From Streptacidiphilus jiangxiensis (GTDB lineage Bacteria; Actinomycetota; Actinomycetes; Streptomycetales; Streptomycetaceae): DNA of 64,000 nt. This document shows positions 28,008 to 36,359 of the stretch, piece by piece. The notes beneath the pieces are model-generated. The model was not told the origin of the DNA. It saw only the letters and a list, made by a program, of their open reading frames with translations, and did no database searches. Made by a program: the position numbers and the translations under genes. The stretch covers positions 310,001 to 374,000 of the forward strand of contig NZ_FOAZ01000004.1 in the NCBI RefSeq assembly GCF_900109465.1. The letters run 5' to 3'. Position 1 is the first letter of the stretch. Every line of letters starts with the position of its first letter.

Positions 28008-30095
28008 TCATCCGGCGGGGGCGTCGAGGCCGCGTGCCGCGAGAGCGGCGGCGATCTTGGCGGCGCGGACCGCGTCCGAGCCGGCGGGCGAGGCTGCCGC
28101 GTCGGGGCCGAGGTAGGCCTCCGCCTGGAGCGCGAAGAGGCGGGCGTAGCGGCCCCGCAGGGCCATCAGCTCCGGGTGGGTGCCCTGTTCGGCCACCCGG
28201 CCGTCCTCCAGGACCAGGATGGTGTCGGCCTCGCGGACCGTGGAGAAGCGGTGCGAGATGTACACCGTGGTGCGCCCGTGGGCGAGTTCGCGCAGGCGGG
28301 TGAAGAGCGCGTGCTCCGCCTCGGCGTCCAGCGCGGAGGTCGGCTCGTCCAGCACCAGCAGCGGCGTCTCCCGCAGGAACGCCCGCGCCAGGGCGACCTT
28401 CTGCCACTCGCCCCCGGACAGCTCCACGCCCGCCGCGAACCACTTGCCCAGCGGGGTGTCGTAGCCGGCGGGCAGCGCGTCCAGCAGGGCGTCGGCGCCC
28501 GCGCGGCGGGCCGCGTCCGCGACGGCGGGGCGGTCCTCCAGACGGGATACCTCGCCCAGGCCGATGTTCTCGGCGGCCGTGGCCTGGTAGCGGACGAAGT
28601 CCTGGAACAGGGCGGCCACCTGGCCGCGCAGCGCGTCCGGGTCGAGGCGGCGGATGTCCGTGCCGTCCAGCAGGATCCGGCCCTCGGCCGGGTCGTAGAG
28701 CCGGCACAGGAGCTTGATCAGCGTCGACTTGCCGGCGCCGTTGCGGCCGACCACGGCCAGCGTCCGCCCGGGCGCGAGGGTGAAGCTGACCTCGCGCAGC
28801 GCCCACGCGTCGCTGCCCGGGTAGCGGAAGGACACGTTCTCGAAGACCACCTCGCCGCGCAGCGGGGCGGGCAGCGGCAGGGGTTCCTCGGCGTCCGCCT
28901 CCGGGGCCTCGACGGCGAGGAGTTCGTAGAGCTTGCTGAGGTAGAGGTTGTTCTCGTACATGCCGGTCAGGCCCTGGAAGACGCCCTGGATGGCACCCTG
29001 GAGCGCGGTCGCCGCCGCCGTGTAGAGCGTCAGGTCGCCGAGCGAGAGCCGACCGTGGACGGCGGCCAGTGCGACGTAGAGGTAGGTGAGCGACCCGGCC
29101 AGCACGGTCAGTCCGCTCCAGGCGGCGCCCACCAGGTAGCGGCGGGTCACCACCGAACGCAGCCGGCGGTAGGCGGCGGCGCCCAGCAACCGGAAGCGGT
29201 CCGTCAGGTACGGCGCCAGACCGAAGACCTTCACCTCCTTGGCGAAGGTGTCCGTGGTCACCAGCCGGGAGAGGTACTCCATCCGGCGGCGCACCGGCGA
29301 GGACCACTGGGCCAACAGGAAGCCGCGCATCCCGTACCGCGAGTCGGAGACGAACGCCGGGACCGGTGCGACCAGGGCGACCAGGGCGAGCCACGGGCTC
29401 AGGCCGATCAGCAGTGCCGCCATGCCGACGAAGGTGATCACCGTCTGCACCAGCCCGAAGGCGCCGCCGATCATCGTGACCGGCCGGGTCGCGGCCTCCT
29501 GCTGCGCCTGGCGCAGCAGGTCGTAGGAGTCCGGGCCCTCGAAGAACGGCAGCCCGAGCCGGCCCGCGTGCCGCATCACCCGCAGCTGGACGCTCTGCGC
29601 AGCCTTCTCCTGCAGCAGTTGCTGGGTGATGTTGCGCAGCGCCGCACAGCCGGTGCTGACGGCGTAGATGGCGAACTGCGCCCCGGCCAGCACCACGATG
29701 GCGCTCGCGCTGCTCATCTCCGGCAGCCGCACCTGGCCCCAGGGCAGCGGCAGCGCGAGCGGCACCCGGTCGGGCAGGTGGCGCACCCGCAGCTCCACCG
29801 CGCGCACCACGGTGTTGACCAGCAGCCGCCCGGTGACGGCCACGGCCGCCGGGACCAACCCGGCCACCACCGTGGCCAGCCCGAGCAGCACCGTCAGCAG
29901 CGGCCCGGCCCGCCAGACCAGCGCCAGGACCCGGCCGAGCCCGACGACCGTCGCGCCGACCGCGCGCAGCCCGCGCGGGGCGGCCGTCGCGGGCCCCGGC
30001 ACCGTCGTGAGGTCGGCGTCCTCCTGGCCGACCGGCCCGGTCAGGCCGCTGCCGCCGGTCACGGCGGCCCGCGAGGTGTGCACGATCTGGACCAT
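28008..30095 (-). CDS. ABC exporter, fused membrane and ATPase domains
   Basis: 695-residue half-transporter. A six-helix exporter domain (about 40-345) is followed by an ATPase with Walker A VVGRNGAGKSTLIKL, Q-loop ALFQDFVRYQ, signature VELSGGEWQKVALARAF, Walker B LLVLDEPTSALD and switch His in VYISHRFST. It has no N-terminal C39 peptidase domain, so it would not itself cleave a leader. Its start is 44 bases from the divergent S9 peptidase, and it is the best candidate exporter for the peptide encoded at 33301. ATG 30095 has a GGTGGAGA SD. Confidence 0.9.
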   Translation of the reverse strand: MVQIVHTSRAAVTGGSGLTGPVGQEDADLTTVPGPATAAPRGLRAVGATVVGLGRVLALVWRAGPLLTVLLGLATVVAGLVPAAVAVTGRLLVNTVVRAVELRVRHLPDRVPLALPLPWGQVRLPEMSSASAIVVLAGAQFAIYAVSTGCAALRNITQQLLQEKAAQSVQLRVMRHAGRLGLPFFEGPDSYDLLRQAQQEAATRPVTMIGGAFGLVQTVITFVGMAALLIGLSPWLALVALVAPVPAFVSDSRYGMRGFLLAQWSSPVRRRMEYLSRLVTTDTFAKEVKVFGLAPYLTDRFRLLGAAAYRRLRSVVTRRYLVGAAWSGLTVLAGSLTYLYVALAAVHGRLSLGDLTLYTAAATALQGAIQGVFQGLTGMYENNLYLSKLYELLAVEAPEADAEEPLPLPAPLRGEVVFENVSFRYPGSDAWALREVSFTLAPGRTLAVVGRNGAGKSTLIKLLCRLYDPAEGRILLDGTDIRRLDPDALRGQVAALFQDFVRYQATAAENIGLGEVSRLEDRPAVADAARRAGADALLDALPAGYDTPLGKWFAAGVELSGGEWQKVALARAFLRETPLLVLDEPTSALDAEAEHALFTRLRELAHGRTTVYISHRFSTVREADTILVLEDGRVAEQGTHPELMALRGRYARLFALQAEAYLGPDAAASPAGSDAVRAAKIAAALAARGLDAPAG

Positions 30096-30139
30096 CAGCT
30101 CTCCACCAAAACCGCAAGGGACAGGACAGGGGGAACGTC

Positions 30140-32008
30140 ATGACGGACGGCCAGCACGAGGTCCCGCTCATACCGCGCGAGGTGTTGTTCGGGAACCCGG
30201 CGCGGATGAGTCCCGCACTCTCCGCCGACGGGGAGCGGATCGCCTTCCTCGCGCCGCACGAGGGGGTGCTCAACGTCTGGGTCGGCTCCTGGCGCAAGGG
30301 CGACCACCGGCCGGTCACCGACGACCGCGGTCGTGGCGTGCGCACCTTCGCCTGGGCGCACGACGGACGCCACCTGCTGTGGCTGCAGGACCAGGACGGT
30401 GACGAGAACACCCGCCTGTACGCGGTCGATCCGGCCGACGGCGTCACCCGGGAGCTGACCCGGTTCCCCGGCGTGCAGACCCGCATCTGCGGACTCAGCC
30501 GGGAGGTCCCGGGCACCGTCCTGGTCGGCCTCAACCTGCGCCGCCCGGATCTGCACGATGCCTACCGGCTCCACCTGGAGACCGGCGAGCTCGTCCTCGC
30601 CGCCGAGAACGAGGGCTTCTCCGGTTGGATCACCGACGCCGCGCTGCGGGTGCGCGGAGCGGTGCGGGCGCTGCCCGAGGGCGGCTGCGAGATCCTGGCC
30701 CGCGACGACGAGCAGGCCCCGTGGCGGGTGGTGCACGCCGTCGGCGCCGAGGACGAGTCGACCACCCGGCCACTCGGCTTCGACGCGGAGGGGCGTCGGC
30801 TGCTGCTGCTCTCCTCCAAGGACGCCGAGACGGCCCGGCTGCTCTCCCTCGACCTGACCGACCCCGACGCGCCGGGCGAGGTGCTCTACGCCGACCCGGA
30901 GTTCGACGTCGTCGGGGTCGGCTTCGAACCAGGCGGGCGCCGCCCGCAGTTCGTGCAGGTGCGGCGCGAGCGTGGCGAGACCGAGGTGCTCGACCCGGCC
31001 CTCGCCGAGGACTTCGCGCTGCTGGACGCCCACGCGCCCGGCGACCTGACGGTGCTCGGCCGCGACGACGCCGACCGGTACTGGCTGGTCCAGTACAACA
31101 GCGACCGGGCGCCGGCCGCCTACTGCGTCTACGACCGCGTCGGGCGCACCGTGGAGTTCCTCTTCAGCCACCTGCCGGAGCTGGAGGGCTATCGGCTGGC
31201 GCCCATGGAGCCCTTCTCGTTCCGCGCCCGCGACGGGCTGACCGTCCGCGGCTACCTGTCCTTCCCGCCCGGCGCCGAGCGGCGGGCGCTGCCCGTGGTG
31301 GTCTGCGTCCACGGCGGCCCGTGGACCAGGGACGTGTGGGGCTACCGGGCCGAGCCGCAGTGGCTGGCCAACCGCGGCTACCTGTGCGTCCAGGTCAACT
31401 TCCGCGGCTCGACCGGCTACGGCAAGCGGTTCGTCAACGCGGGCGACCGGCAGTGGGGCGCGGCGATGCAGGACGACCTGCACGACGCGGTGGCGCACCT
31501 GGTCGCGTCGGGGCTCGCGGACCCGGACCGGGTGGCGATCCACGGCGGCTCGTACGGCGGTTATGCCGCGCTCGCCGGGGTCGCCTTCACCCCGGACGCG
31601 TTCCGCTGCGCGGTCGCCGTGGCCGCGCCGTCCGACCTGCGGTCCTTCATCACCTCGGTGCCCGCGACCTGGGGTCCGCTGCGCGGCACCCTGCACCGCC
31701 GGATCGGCGATCCGGTGGTCGACGCCGAACTGCTCCGCGAGCGTTCGCCGTTGGCGTCGGTGGACCGGATCCGGGTGCCGCTGCTGGTCGCCCACGGCGC
31801 CAACGACCCGCGGGTGCGGCAGGAGGAGGCGGAGCAGCTGGTCGCCGCGCTGGAGCGGAACGGGGTGCCGCACGAGTACCTCCTCTTCCGGGACGAGGGC
31901 CACGGGTTCGTCCGGCCACGCAACCGGCTGGCCTTCTACGCGGCCGCCGAACGCTTCCTGGCCGAGCACCTGGGGGGCCGGGCCGAATCGAGCGAGCAGC
32001 CGGACTGA
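30140..32008 (+). CDS. S9-family serine peptidase (prolyl-oligopeptidase-like)
   Basis: 622 residues with no signal peptide, so cytoplasmic. The N-terminal part is a degenerate beta-propeller ([19 protein letters not shown] and similar blades). The C-terminal alpha/beta-hydrolase carries the oxyanion HGGPW, nucleophile Ser in [12 protein letters not shown], Asp in [14 protein letters not shown] and His in DEGHGFVRP. Family members cut short peptides, often after Pro. A similar enzyme (FlaP) removes leaders of class III lanthipeptides, and lasso isopeptidases belong to the same clan. Here it may trim or inactivate the peptide at 33301. SD AGGGGGA precedes ATG 30140. Confidence 0.9.
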   Translation: MTDGQHEVPLIPREVLFGNPARMSPALSADGERIAFLAPHEGVLNVWVGSWRKGDHRPVTDDRGRGVRTFAWAHDGRHLLWLQDQDGDENTRLYAVDPADGVTRELTRFPGVQTRICGLSREVPGTVLVGLNLRRPDLHDAYRLHLETGELVLAAENEGFSGWITDAALRVRGAVRALPEGGCEILARDDEQAPWRVVHAVGAEDESTTRPLGFDAEGRRLLLLSSKDAETARLLSLDLTDPDAPGEVLYADPEFDVVGVGFEPGGRRPQFVQVRRERGETEVLDPALAEDFALLDAHAPGDLTVLGRDDADRYWLVQYNSDRAPAAYCVYDRVGRTVEFLFSHLPELEGYRLAPMEPFSFRARDGLTVRGYLSFPPGAERRALPVVVCVHGGPWTRDVWGYRAEPQWLANRGYLCVQVNFRGSTGYGKRFVNAGDRQWGAAMQDDLHDAVAHLVASGLADPDRVAIHGGSYGGYAALAGVAFTPDAFRCAVAVAAPSDLRSFITSVPATWGPLRGTLHRRIGDPVVDAELLRERSPLASVDRIRVPLLVAHGANDPRVRQEEAEQLVAALERNGVPHEYLLFRDEGHGFVRPRNRLAFYAAAERFLAEHLGGRAESSEQPD

Positions 32009-32022
32009 CGCACGAGCGGAGC

Positions 32023-32048
32023 GGGGCCGGTCCTCACGGACCGGCCCC
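32023..32048. terminator. Bidirectional hairpin terminator
   Basis: GGGGCCGGTCC (32023-32033) pairs with GGACCGGCCCC (32038-32048) around TCAC. It lies between the convergent S9 peptidase and JmjC genes. Confidence 0.7.
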
Positions 32049-32066
32049 CGGGCCCTGCTCCGGCGC

Positions 32067-33296
32067 TCAGCCGAGCGTCAGCAGGCCCTCGCGCAGCAGC
32101 CGGCGGACCAGGACGAGACGGCCTTCGTCGTCCAGGCGGCCGGGCAGCGACGCGGGGGTGAAGCTGCCCTCGCCGGAGACCGCGAACCGGACGTCCTCCG
32201 CGACCTTGGCGGGGAAGCGGAGCACCTTGCCGTGGAACTCCAGCCGCACGCCGGCCGAGTCCTCGGTGAGCTGCCACAGCAGGTCGGACCGCCGCCGGAC
32301 CCGGGTACCGGTCTCCAGGGAGCTCAGCCGCTCCAGGTCCACCAGGTGACCCCGGAGCACGGGCTGACGGCCCACCAGGGCCCGGCTGACGGCCCGGTCG
32401 ATCAGACCCTCGGGCGCTGCCGCGTCCGGCACCGACCGCAGCAGCGCGTCCAACGTCCGGCGGGCCTCCTGCCGCAGCGCCTCGTCGCCGACGAAGCCGG
32501 GCGGCAGGGCCTCCCGGTAGCGGGGGTCGCTCTCCAGCACCTGGTCCAGCGCCTCGCGCAGCAGCGTGGCGTAGAGGACCGGCAGTACTCCGACCGTCAG
32601 GTGCAGCGAGGCCTCGCCGTTCGAGGTGGCGTCGTGCACGGTGCCACGCGGCATGTACATCAGGTCGCCGGCCCTGAGGTCGAACTCCTGGACCGGTTCG
32701 CCGGGCCCGCCCTGCGGGCGGACGTACGGCTGCGAGGTCAGCGGCAGCCGGGTCGGCGAGTCGTACAGGCGCCAGTGCTTGGAGCCCCAGATCTGCAGCA
32801 CGAACACGTCGTGCGTGTCGTAGTGGGTGTGCAGCCCCTGCTGGCCGGCCGGCGTGAGGTAGGCGTTGGCCTGCATGGCCGCGCTGAACTCCTCCGACAG
32901 CGCGCGCACCAGCGCGCCCAGCGGCTCCCAGCGCTCGTGCAGGAACTTGAAGACGACCGTGGACCCCTGGCGGTACTGCTCGTAGAGCACCTCCAGGGCG
33001 TTGGCCTGCCCGCCGGGACCGGAGGCCACCATCTCCGCCAGCGGGATCTCCCGACCCGACACCACCAGGCGCAGGTCGGAGGAGCGGATGCTGGAGGTGG
33101 AGAGGATCCGGTCGACGTCGTGCAGGGTCAGCGGGTCGGCGTAGTAGTCGGGGTCCTCGCGGTGCACCACGAGCGGCTTGCGCTCCCAGTACTCGCGCTT
33201 GAAGGACGCGGGGTCGAGGGGACGGAGCAACCTGGTGAGATCGAGGGAAGGCCGCGCCGAGGGCGCGGCCTTCCGTCGATCGTGCGTGACCGTCAT
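32067..33296 (-). CDS. JmjC/cupin_4 2-oxoglutarate-Fe(II) hydroxylase
   Basis: 409 residues, similar in layout to the ribosomal-protein hydroxylase ROXA/NO66 group. Iron-binding residues are visible as H158-x-D160 in THYDTHDVFVLQIWG and H221 in YMPRGTVHDATS, with a 2-oxoglutarate-binding Lys in GSKHWRLYD. The C-terminal winged-helix-like region (about 250-409) matches the same family. Such enzymes hydroxylate a side chain of a protein or peptide. It starts four bases after the 48-residue peptide gene, so that peptide is the prime candidate substrate. A 13-bp hairpin spans codons 8-17; a TTG at 33230 is an alternative start beyond it. Confidence 0.85.
   Translation of the reverse strand: MTVTHDRRKAAPSARPSLDLTRLLRPLDPASFKREYWERKPLVVHREDPDYYADPLTLHDVDRILSTSSIRSSDLRLVVSGREIPLAEMVASGPGGQANALEVLYEQYRQGSTVVFKFLHERWEPLGALVRALSEEFSAAMQANAYLTPAGQQGLHTHYDTHDVFVLQIWGSKHWRLYDSPTRLPLTSQPYVRPQGGPGEPVQEFDLRAGDLMYMPRGTVHDATSNGEASLHLTVGVLPVLYATLLREALDQVLESDPRYREALPPGFVGDEALRQEARRTLDALLRSVPDAAAPEGLIDRAVSRALVGRQPVLRGHLVDLERLSSLETGTRVRRRSDLLWQLTEDSAGVRLEFHGKVLRFPAKVAEDVRFAVSGEGSFTPASLPGRLDDEGRLVLVRRLLREGLLTLG
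33246..33274 (-). terminator. Perfect 13-bp hairpin after the peptide gene (possible attenuator)
   Basis: GGAAGGCCGCGCC (33246-33258) and GGCGCGGCCTTCC (33262-33274) pair with a 3-base loop, 27 bases beyond the peptide stop and inside the JmjC 5' end. In many peptide clusters a stem-loop at this place lowers expression of the enzyme relative to the precursor. No U-tract follows, so partial read-through or mRNA stabilisation is expected. Confidence 0.55.
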
Positions 33297-33300
33297 CCGG

Positions 33301-33447
33301 TCAGATCACCGGGTCGCGCGGGTCGTTGTCGGAGATGACGATGACGCTGTCGGACGGGTCGTTGTCGGAGATGACGAACTCCGGCTTCGCCAGCGGCGGC
33401 TGGCCGACCTCGATCTCCTCGGGCGAAAGCGAGAAGCTCTCTTCCAT
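33301..33447 (-). CDS. 48-residue peptide with duplicated acidic C-terminal motif; candidate RiPP precursor
   Basis: The N-terminal half (MEESFSLSPEEIEVGQPPLAKP) is acidic with an FxLxxxEI-like leader motif. The C-terminal half is two near-identical 12-mers, VISDNDPSDSVI (residues 25-36) and VISDNDPRDPVI (37-48), ending exactly at the stop. There is no Cys, Lys or aromatic residue in the repeats; candidate modification sites are Asp, Asn, Ser and Pro. ATG 33447 has GGGGGA five bases upstream; the longer frame adds 20 residues without an SD. JmjC follows by four bases. I do not recognise the family, and a leader/core reading is inference. Confidence 0.65.
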   Translation of the reverse strand: MEESFSLSPEEIEVGQPPLAKPEFVISDNDPSDSVIVISDNDPRDPVI

Positions 33448-33502
33448 TTCGATCCCCCAGTTCTCCTGGACTCCCCGGGGCGGTCGCCTCGGGACGCCGA
33501 GA

Positions 33503-33533
33503 AGCATGCCCCGGGCCGTGCGTGTACCGTCAA
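33503..33533 (-). promoter_or_regulatory. Candidate promoter of the peptide-JmjC operon
   Basis: Minus-strand TTGACG (33533-33528) and CATGCT (33508-33503) with a 19-base spacer, about 55 bases upstream of the peptide ATG. The -35 is good, the -10 weak and the spacing slightly long. Confidence 0.35.
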
Positions 33534-33726
33534 GCGGCGCCGGAACCGGAATGACCGGTATTCCCCCTGGTCAGCGTCACAGAAGTCCTGCGTCCTGTAC
33601 GCCTTTCCCGGGACGCCGGAGGCCCCGACCGTATCCGTGCATCCGAGACATGAGAGGGAAACGGACTGGAGACGTCGACGAAATGTACGCCGGTCTAGAC
33701 AGGTTCTCGCTGTACGAAGGAGAGCC

Positions 33727-34227
33727 ATGGCAGATACGACGAGCAGCGCGGAGCAACGTCTCCGCGCTGTGCAGGAGATGCTGGCGGGGGAGCCGGTGGC
33801 CGAGGTGTCGCGCAGGTATGAGGTCTCCCGACAGTCGCTGTACCGCTGGCGGAGCCGATACGAGAAGGAGGGTTTGGCGGGCCTTCAGGCCCGCTCCAGA
33901 CGACCGCACAGCAGCCCGGGGCGGTTGCGCGGCTCGGTCGAGTCGCTCATCTGCGCGTTGCGGGCGGAGCAGCCCGGATGGGGTTCGCGGCGGCTCGTGA
34001 CGGAGCTGGCCCGGCGCGGCATCGTGCCGTTGCCGTCCCACTCCACGGTCCACCGGGTGCTGGTGCGCAACGAGTTGATCGCCAAGGTCCGCGACGGAGC
34101 GGCCTCGCACTGGGCGGAGGCCGGCGACGAGCGGGACCGCCGGATCGCCCGCCTGGAGGAGGAGGTGCGACGCCTCACCGCGCGACTGGACTCGGCCGCC
34201 CCGCGTGATCCCGCGCCCTGTCACTGA
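33727..34227 (+). CDS. IS481-type transposase HTH remnant fused to a coiled coil
   Basis: 166 residues. The N-terminal helix-turn-helix region (VAEVSRRYEVSRQSLYRWRSRYEKEG) and the second DNA-binding region (LRAEQPGWGSRRLVTELARRG; SHSTVHRVLVRNELI) match the first third of IS481-family transposases. The catalytic DDE domain is missing. It is replaced by a heptad-rich coiled coil (DRRIARLEEEVRRLTARLDSAA). Good AAGGAG SD and intact coding suggest a domesticated DNA-binding protein rather than a dead transposon. Divergent from the peptide operon (279 bases), it may regulate it. Confidence 0.75.
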   Translation: MADTTSSAEQRLRAVQEMLAGEPVAEVSRRYEVSRQSLYRWRSRYEKEGLAGLQARSRRPHSSPGRLRGSVESLICALRAEQPGWGSRRLVTELARRGIVPLPSHSTVHRVLVRNELIAKVRDGAASHWAEAGDERDRRIARLEEEVRRLTARLDSAAPRDPAPCH

Positions 34228-34318
34228 TGTCACCGGGCGTCCCGCACGTGCCGCCCGTCCGGGAACGGAACGGGCCTCGACGGGGACGACCGAAAACCGA
34301 CGGTCGACGGATGGCGTC

Positions 34319-34353
34319 CCTCCGGTCGGCGGGGTCTCCCCGCCGACCGGAGG
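34319..34353. terminator. Strong 16-bp hairpin terminator
   Basis: CCTCCGGTCGGCGGGG (34319-34334) pairs perfectly with CCCCGCCGACCGGAGG (34338-34353). It lies downstream of the IS481-like gene in the convergent gap to msrB. Confidence 0.75.
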
Positions 34354-34382
34354 TCGGGTCGAACGGCCGGCGAACGGGACAG

Positions 34383-34412
34383 CGGCGCCTCCCGGGAGTC
34401 CGGGAGGCGCCG
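34383..34412. terminator. Hairpin terminator serving msrB
   Basis: CGGCGCCTCCCGG (34383-34395) pairs with CCGGGAGGCGCCG (34400-34412), a 13-bp stem with a GAGT loop. It is the second terminator in this gap and lies just beyond the msrB stop. Confidence 0.7.
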
Positions 34413-34433
34413 CCGGGGTCCGCGAGTCCGGGC

Positions 34434-34841
34434 TCACGCCTCCTTGGGGCGCAGCGTCAGGGAGATGGAGTTGATGCAGTACCGCTGGTCCGTCGGAGTG
34501 TTGTAGCCCTCGCCGTCGAAGACGTGGCCCAGGTGGGAGCCGCACTTCGCGCAGCGGACCTCGACGCGGCGCATGCCGTGACTGTCGTCCTTGATGTACT
34601 GGACGCGGTCCTCCGCCAACGGCGCGAAGTAGCTCGGCCAGCCGCAGTGCGACTCGAACTTGGTCTCCGAGCTGAACAGCTCGTTGCCACAGGCGCGACA
34701 GGCGTACACGCCCACCGTCTTGGTGTCGGTGTACTCACCCACGAACGCCCGCTCCGTGCCGGCCTCGCGCAGCACCGCGTACTCGGCCGGGGAGAGCTGC
34801 TCGCGCCACTCCGCGTCGGTCTTCTCGATCTCGTAGCCCAT
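34434..34841 (-). CDS. msrB: Peptide-methionine (R)-S-oxide reductase
   Basis: 135 residues. It reduces methionine-R-sulfoxide in proteins. Two zinc CxxC pairs (VYACRACGNELF; VRCAKCGSHLGHVF) and the catalytic Cys in RYCINSISL are present. ATG 34841 has an AAGGAG SD and lies 31 bases after murC, so it is probably co-transcribed with it. Confidence 0.95.
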   Translation of the reverse strand: MGYEIEKTDAEWREQLSPAEYAVLREAGTERAFVGEYTDTKTVGVYACRACGNELFSSETKFESHCGWPSYFAPLAEDRVQYIKDDSHGMRRVEVRCAKCGSHLGHVFDGEGYNTPTDQRYCINSISLTLRPKEA

Positions 34842-34872
34842 GGTCCGCGCTCCTTCGGTCGGTCCGGCTCGC

Positions 34873-36270
34873 TCAGGCGAGGGTGTCCAGGCGGGAAAGG
34901 ATCTCCGGGCCGAGGAAGGTGACGTCCCCGGCGCCCATGGTCAGAACGAGATCGCCCGGCTTCGACATTCCCGCGACGATCTCGGGCACGGCCGCCAGCG
35001 AGTGGGCACCCTGCACGTCCGTGCCGGCGGCCCGGGCCGCCTCGATGACGATCTCGCTGGTGATGCCGGGGATCGGGTCCTCGCGGGCCGGGTAGATGTC
35101 GAGCACGACGACCTGGTCGGCGAGCGCCAGCGCCTGGCCCATCTCCAGGCCCAGCTCGCGGGTGCGGCTGAACAGGTGCGGCTGGAACACCACGACGACC
35201 CGGCCCTCGCCCGCGGCCTCGCGGATCGCCTGCAGGTCGGCGGCGATCTCGGTGGGGTGGTGCGCGTAGGAGTCGATCACCTGGACGCCGGCCGACTCGC
35301 CCTTGAGCTGCAGTCGGCGCCGCACGCCCTGGTAGCTGCTGAGCGCGGGAGCCAGCTCCGCGGCCGGCACGCCCAGGCGCACACCCGCGGCGAGCGCGGC
35401 GACGGCGTTGTGCGCGTAGTGGCGGCCCGGGACGTTGACGGTGAAGGTCAGCTCGTCGCCCGTCGGCAGGGCGAGGGTCACCTCGCTGGTCATGCCGCGC
35501 GGGGCGATCTTCACGATGCGGAAGTCGGCGCCCTCGGCCTCGCCGACGGTGACGATGTCGAACGCGCGGCCCGCGACGCGGGACGCGAGCTCCGCCGCGC
35601 CCGCGTGGTCGACGTCGACGACCAGCGCGCCGCCCGGGACGATGCGGTCGGCGAACGCCTCGAAGGACTCGTAGATCTCGTCCATGGAGGCGTAGTTGGC
35701 GTGGTGGTCCAGCTCCACGTTGAGGACGATGGCGACCTCGGGCGTGTACTTCTGGAAGCTGCGGTCGCTCTCGTCCGCCTCGGCGACGAAGATCTCGCCG
35801 GTGCCGTGGTGGGCGTTGCTGCCGGGCTCGTTCAGATCCCCACCGATGGCGAAGGACGGGTCCAGCCCCAGCGCGGTGAGGCTGACGGCCAGCATGCTCG
35901 TCGTGGTCGTCTTGCCGTGCGTCCCGGCGACGGCGAGCGCGCGGCGCCCCTCCATCAGCGCGGCGAGCGCGTCGGAGCGGTGCACGATCGGCAGGCCTCG
36001 GCGGCGGGCCTCGGCGATCTCCGGGTTGTCCTCCCGGATGGCGCTGGACACGACGATGGCGCTGGCCCCCGCGGGCACGTGCTCGGCGGCGTGCCCGATG
36101 TGGACCTCCGCGCCGAGCTGGCGCAGGGCCAGCACGACCGTCGACTCCTTGGCGTCGCTCCCGGAGACCTGCGCGCCGCGCAGCGCGAGGATCTTGGCGA
36201 GCCCGGACATGCCGGCGCCCCCGATGCCGATGAAGTGCGGGGCGTTGAGCGGGGCGGGCGAGGCGGTCAT
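34873..36270 (-). CDS. murC: UDP-N-acetylmuramate--L-alanine ligase
   Basis: 465 residues. It adds the first L-Ala to UDP-MurNAc in peptidoglycan synthesis. The N-terminal Rossmann-like motif (HFIGIGGAGMSGLAKIL), ATP P-loop (VAGTHGKTTTTSML), DESDRSF region and the C-terminal FQPHLFSRT are all typical. ATG 36270 has GGAG nine bases upstream; an in-frame ATG at 36294 has none. It lies outside the dcw cluster and is coupled with msrB. Confidence 0.95.
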   Translation of the reverse strand: MTASPAPLNAPHFIGIGGAGMSGLAKILALRGAQVSGSDAKESTVVLALRQLGAEVHIGHAAEHVPAGASAIVVSSAIREDNPEIAEARRRGLPIVHRSDALAALMEGRRALAVAGTHGKTTTTSMLAVSLTALGLDPSFAIGGDLNEPGSNAHHGTGEIFVAEADESDRSFQKYTPEVAIVLNVELDHHANYASMDEIYESFEAFADRIVPGGALVVDVDHAGAAELASRVAGRAFDIVTVGEAEGADFRIVKIAPRGMTSEVTLALPTGDELTFTVNVPGRHYAHNAVAALAAGVRLGVPAAELAPALSSYQGVRRRLQLKGESAGVQVIDSYAHHPTEIAADLQAIREAAGEGRVVVVFQPHLFSRTRELGLEMGQALALADQVVVLDIYPAREDPIPGITSEIVIEAARAAGTDVQGAHSLAAVPEIVAGMSKPGDLVLTMGAGDVTFLGPEILSRLDTLA

Positions 36271-36359
36271 GGTGTCGGGCTCCGGGGGGCGCATCGACGA
36301 CGGGCGGTCGCCTCGATTCTGCCGTATCCGCGGGGGCGGACGATGCAGGCGGGGACCGT

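Noticed and set aside
26515-30534. Very long minus-strand frame (1339 codons) across the kinase and exporter region
   Set aside because: It is antisense to the response regulator, histidine kinase and S9 peptidase, has Arg/Gly/Pro-rich composition and no domain. High GC leaves stop codons rare in shadow frames.
28008-33447. Lasso peptide or lanthipeptide cluster
   Set aside because: There is no asparagine-synthetase-like cyclase, no transglutaminase-like B protein, no LanM/LanKC, and the candidate core has no Cys. S9 peptidase alone is insufficient.
33301-33507. 68-residue version of the candidate precursor peptide
   Set aside because: The extra 20 residues lack an SD, are basic and Pro-rich, and precede an ATG with a clear GGGGGA. 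The 48-residue form is preferred.
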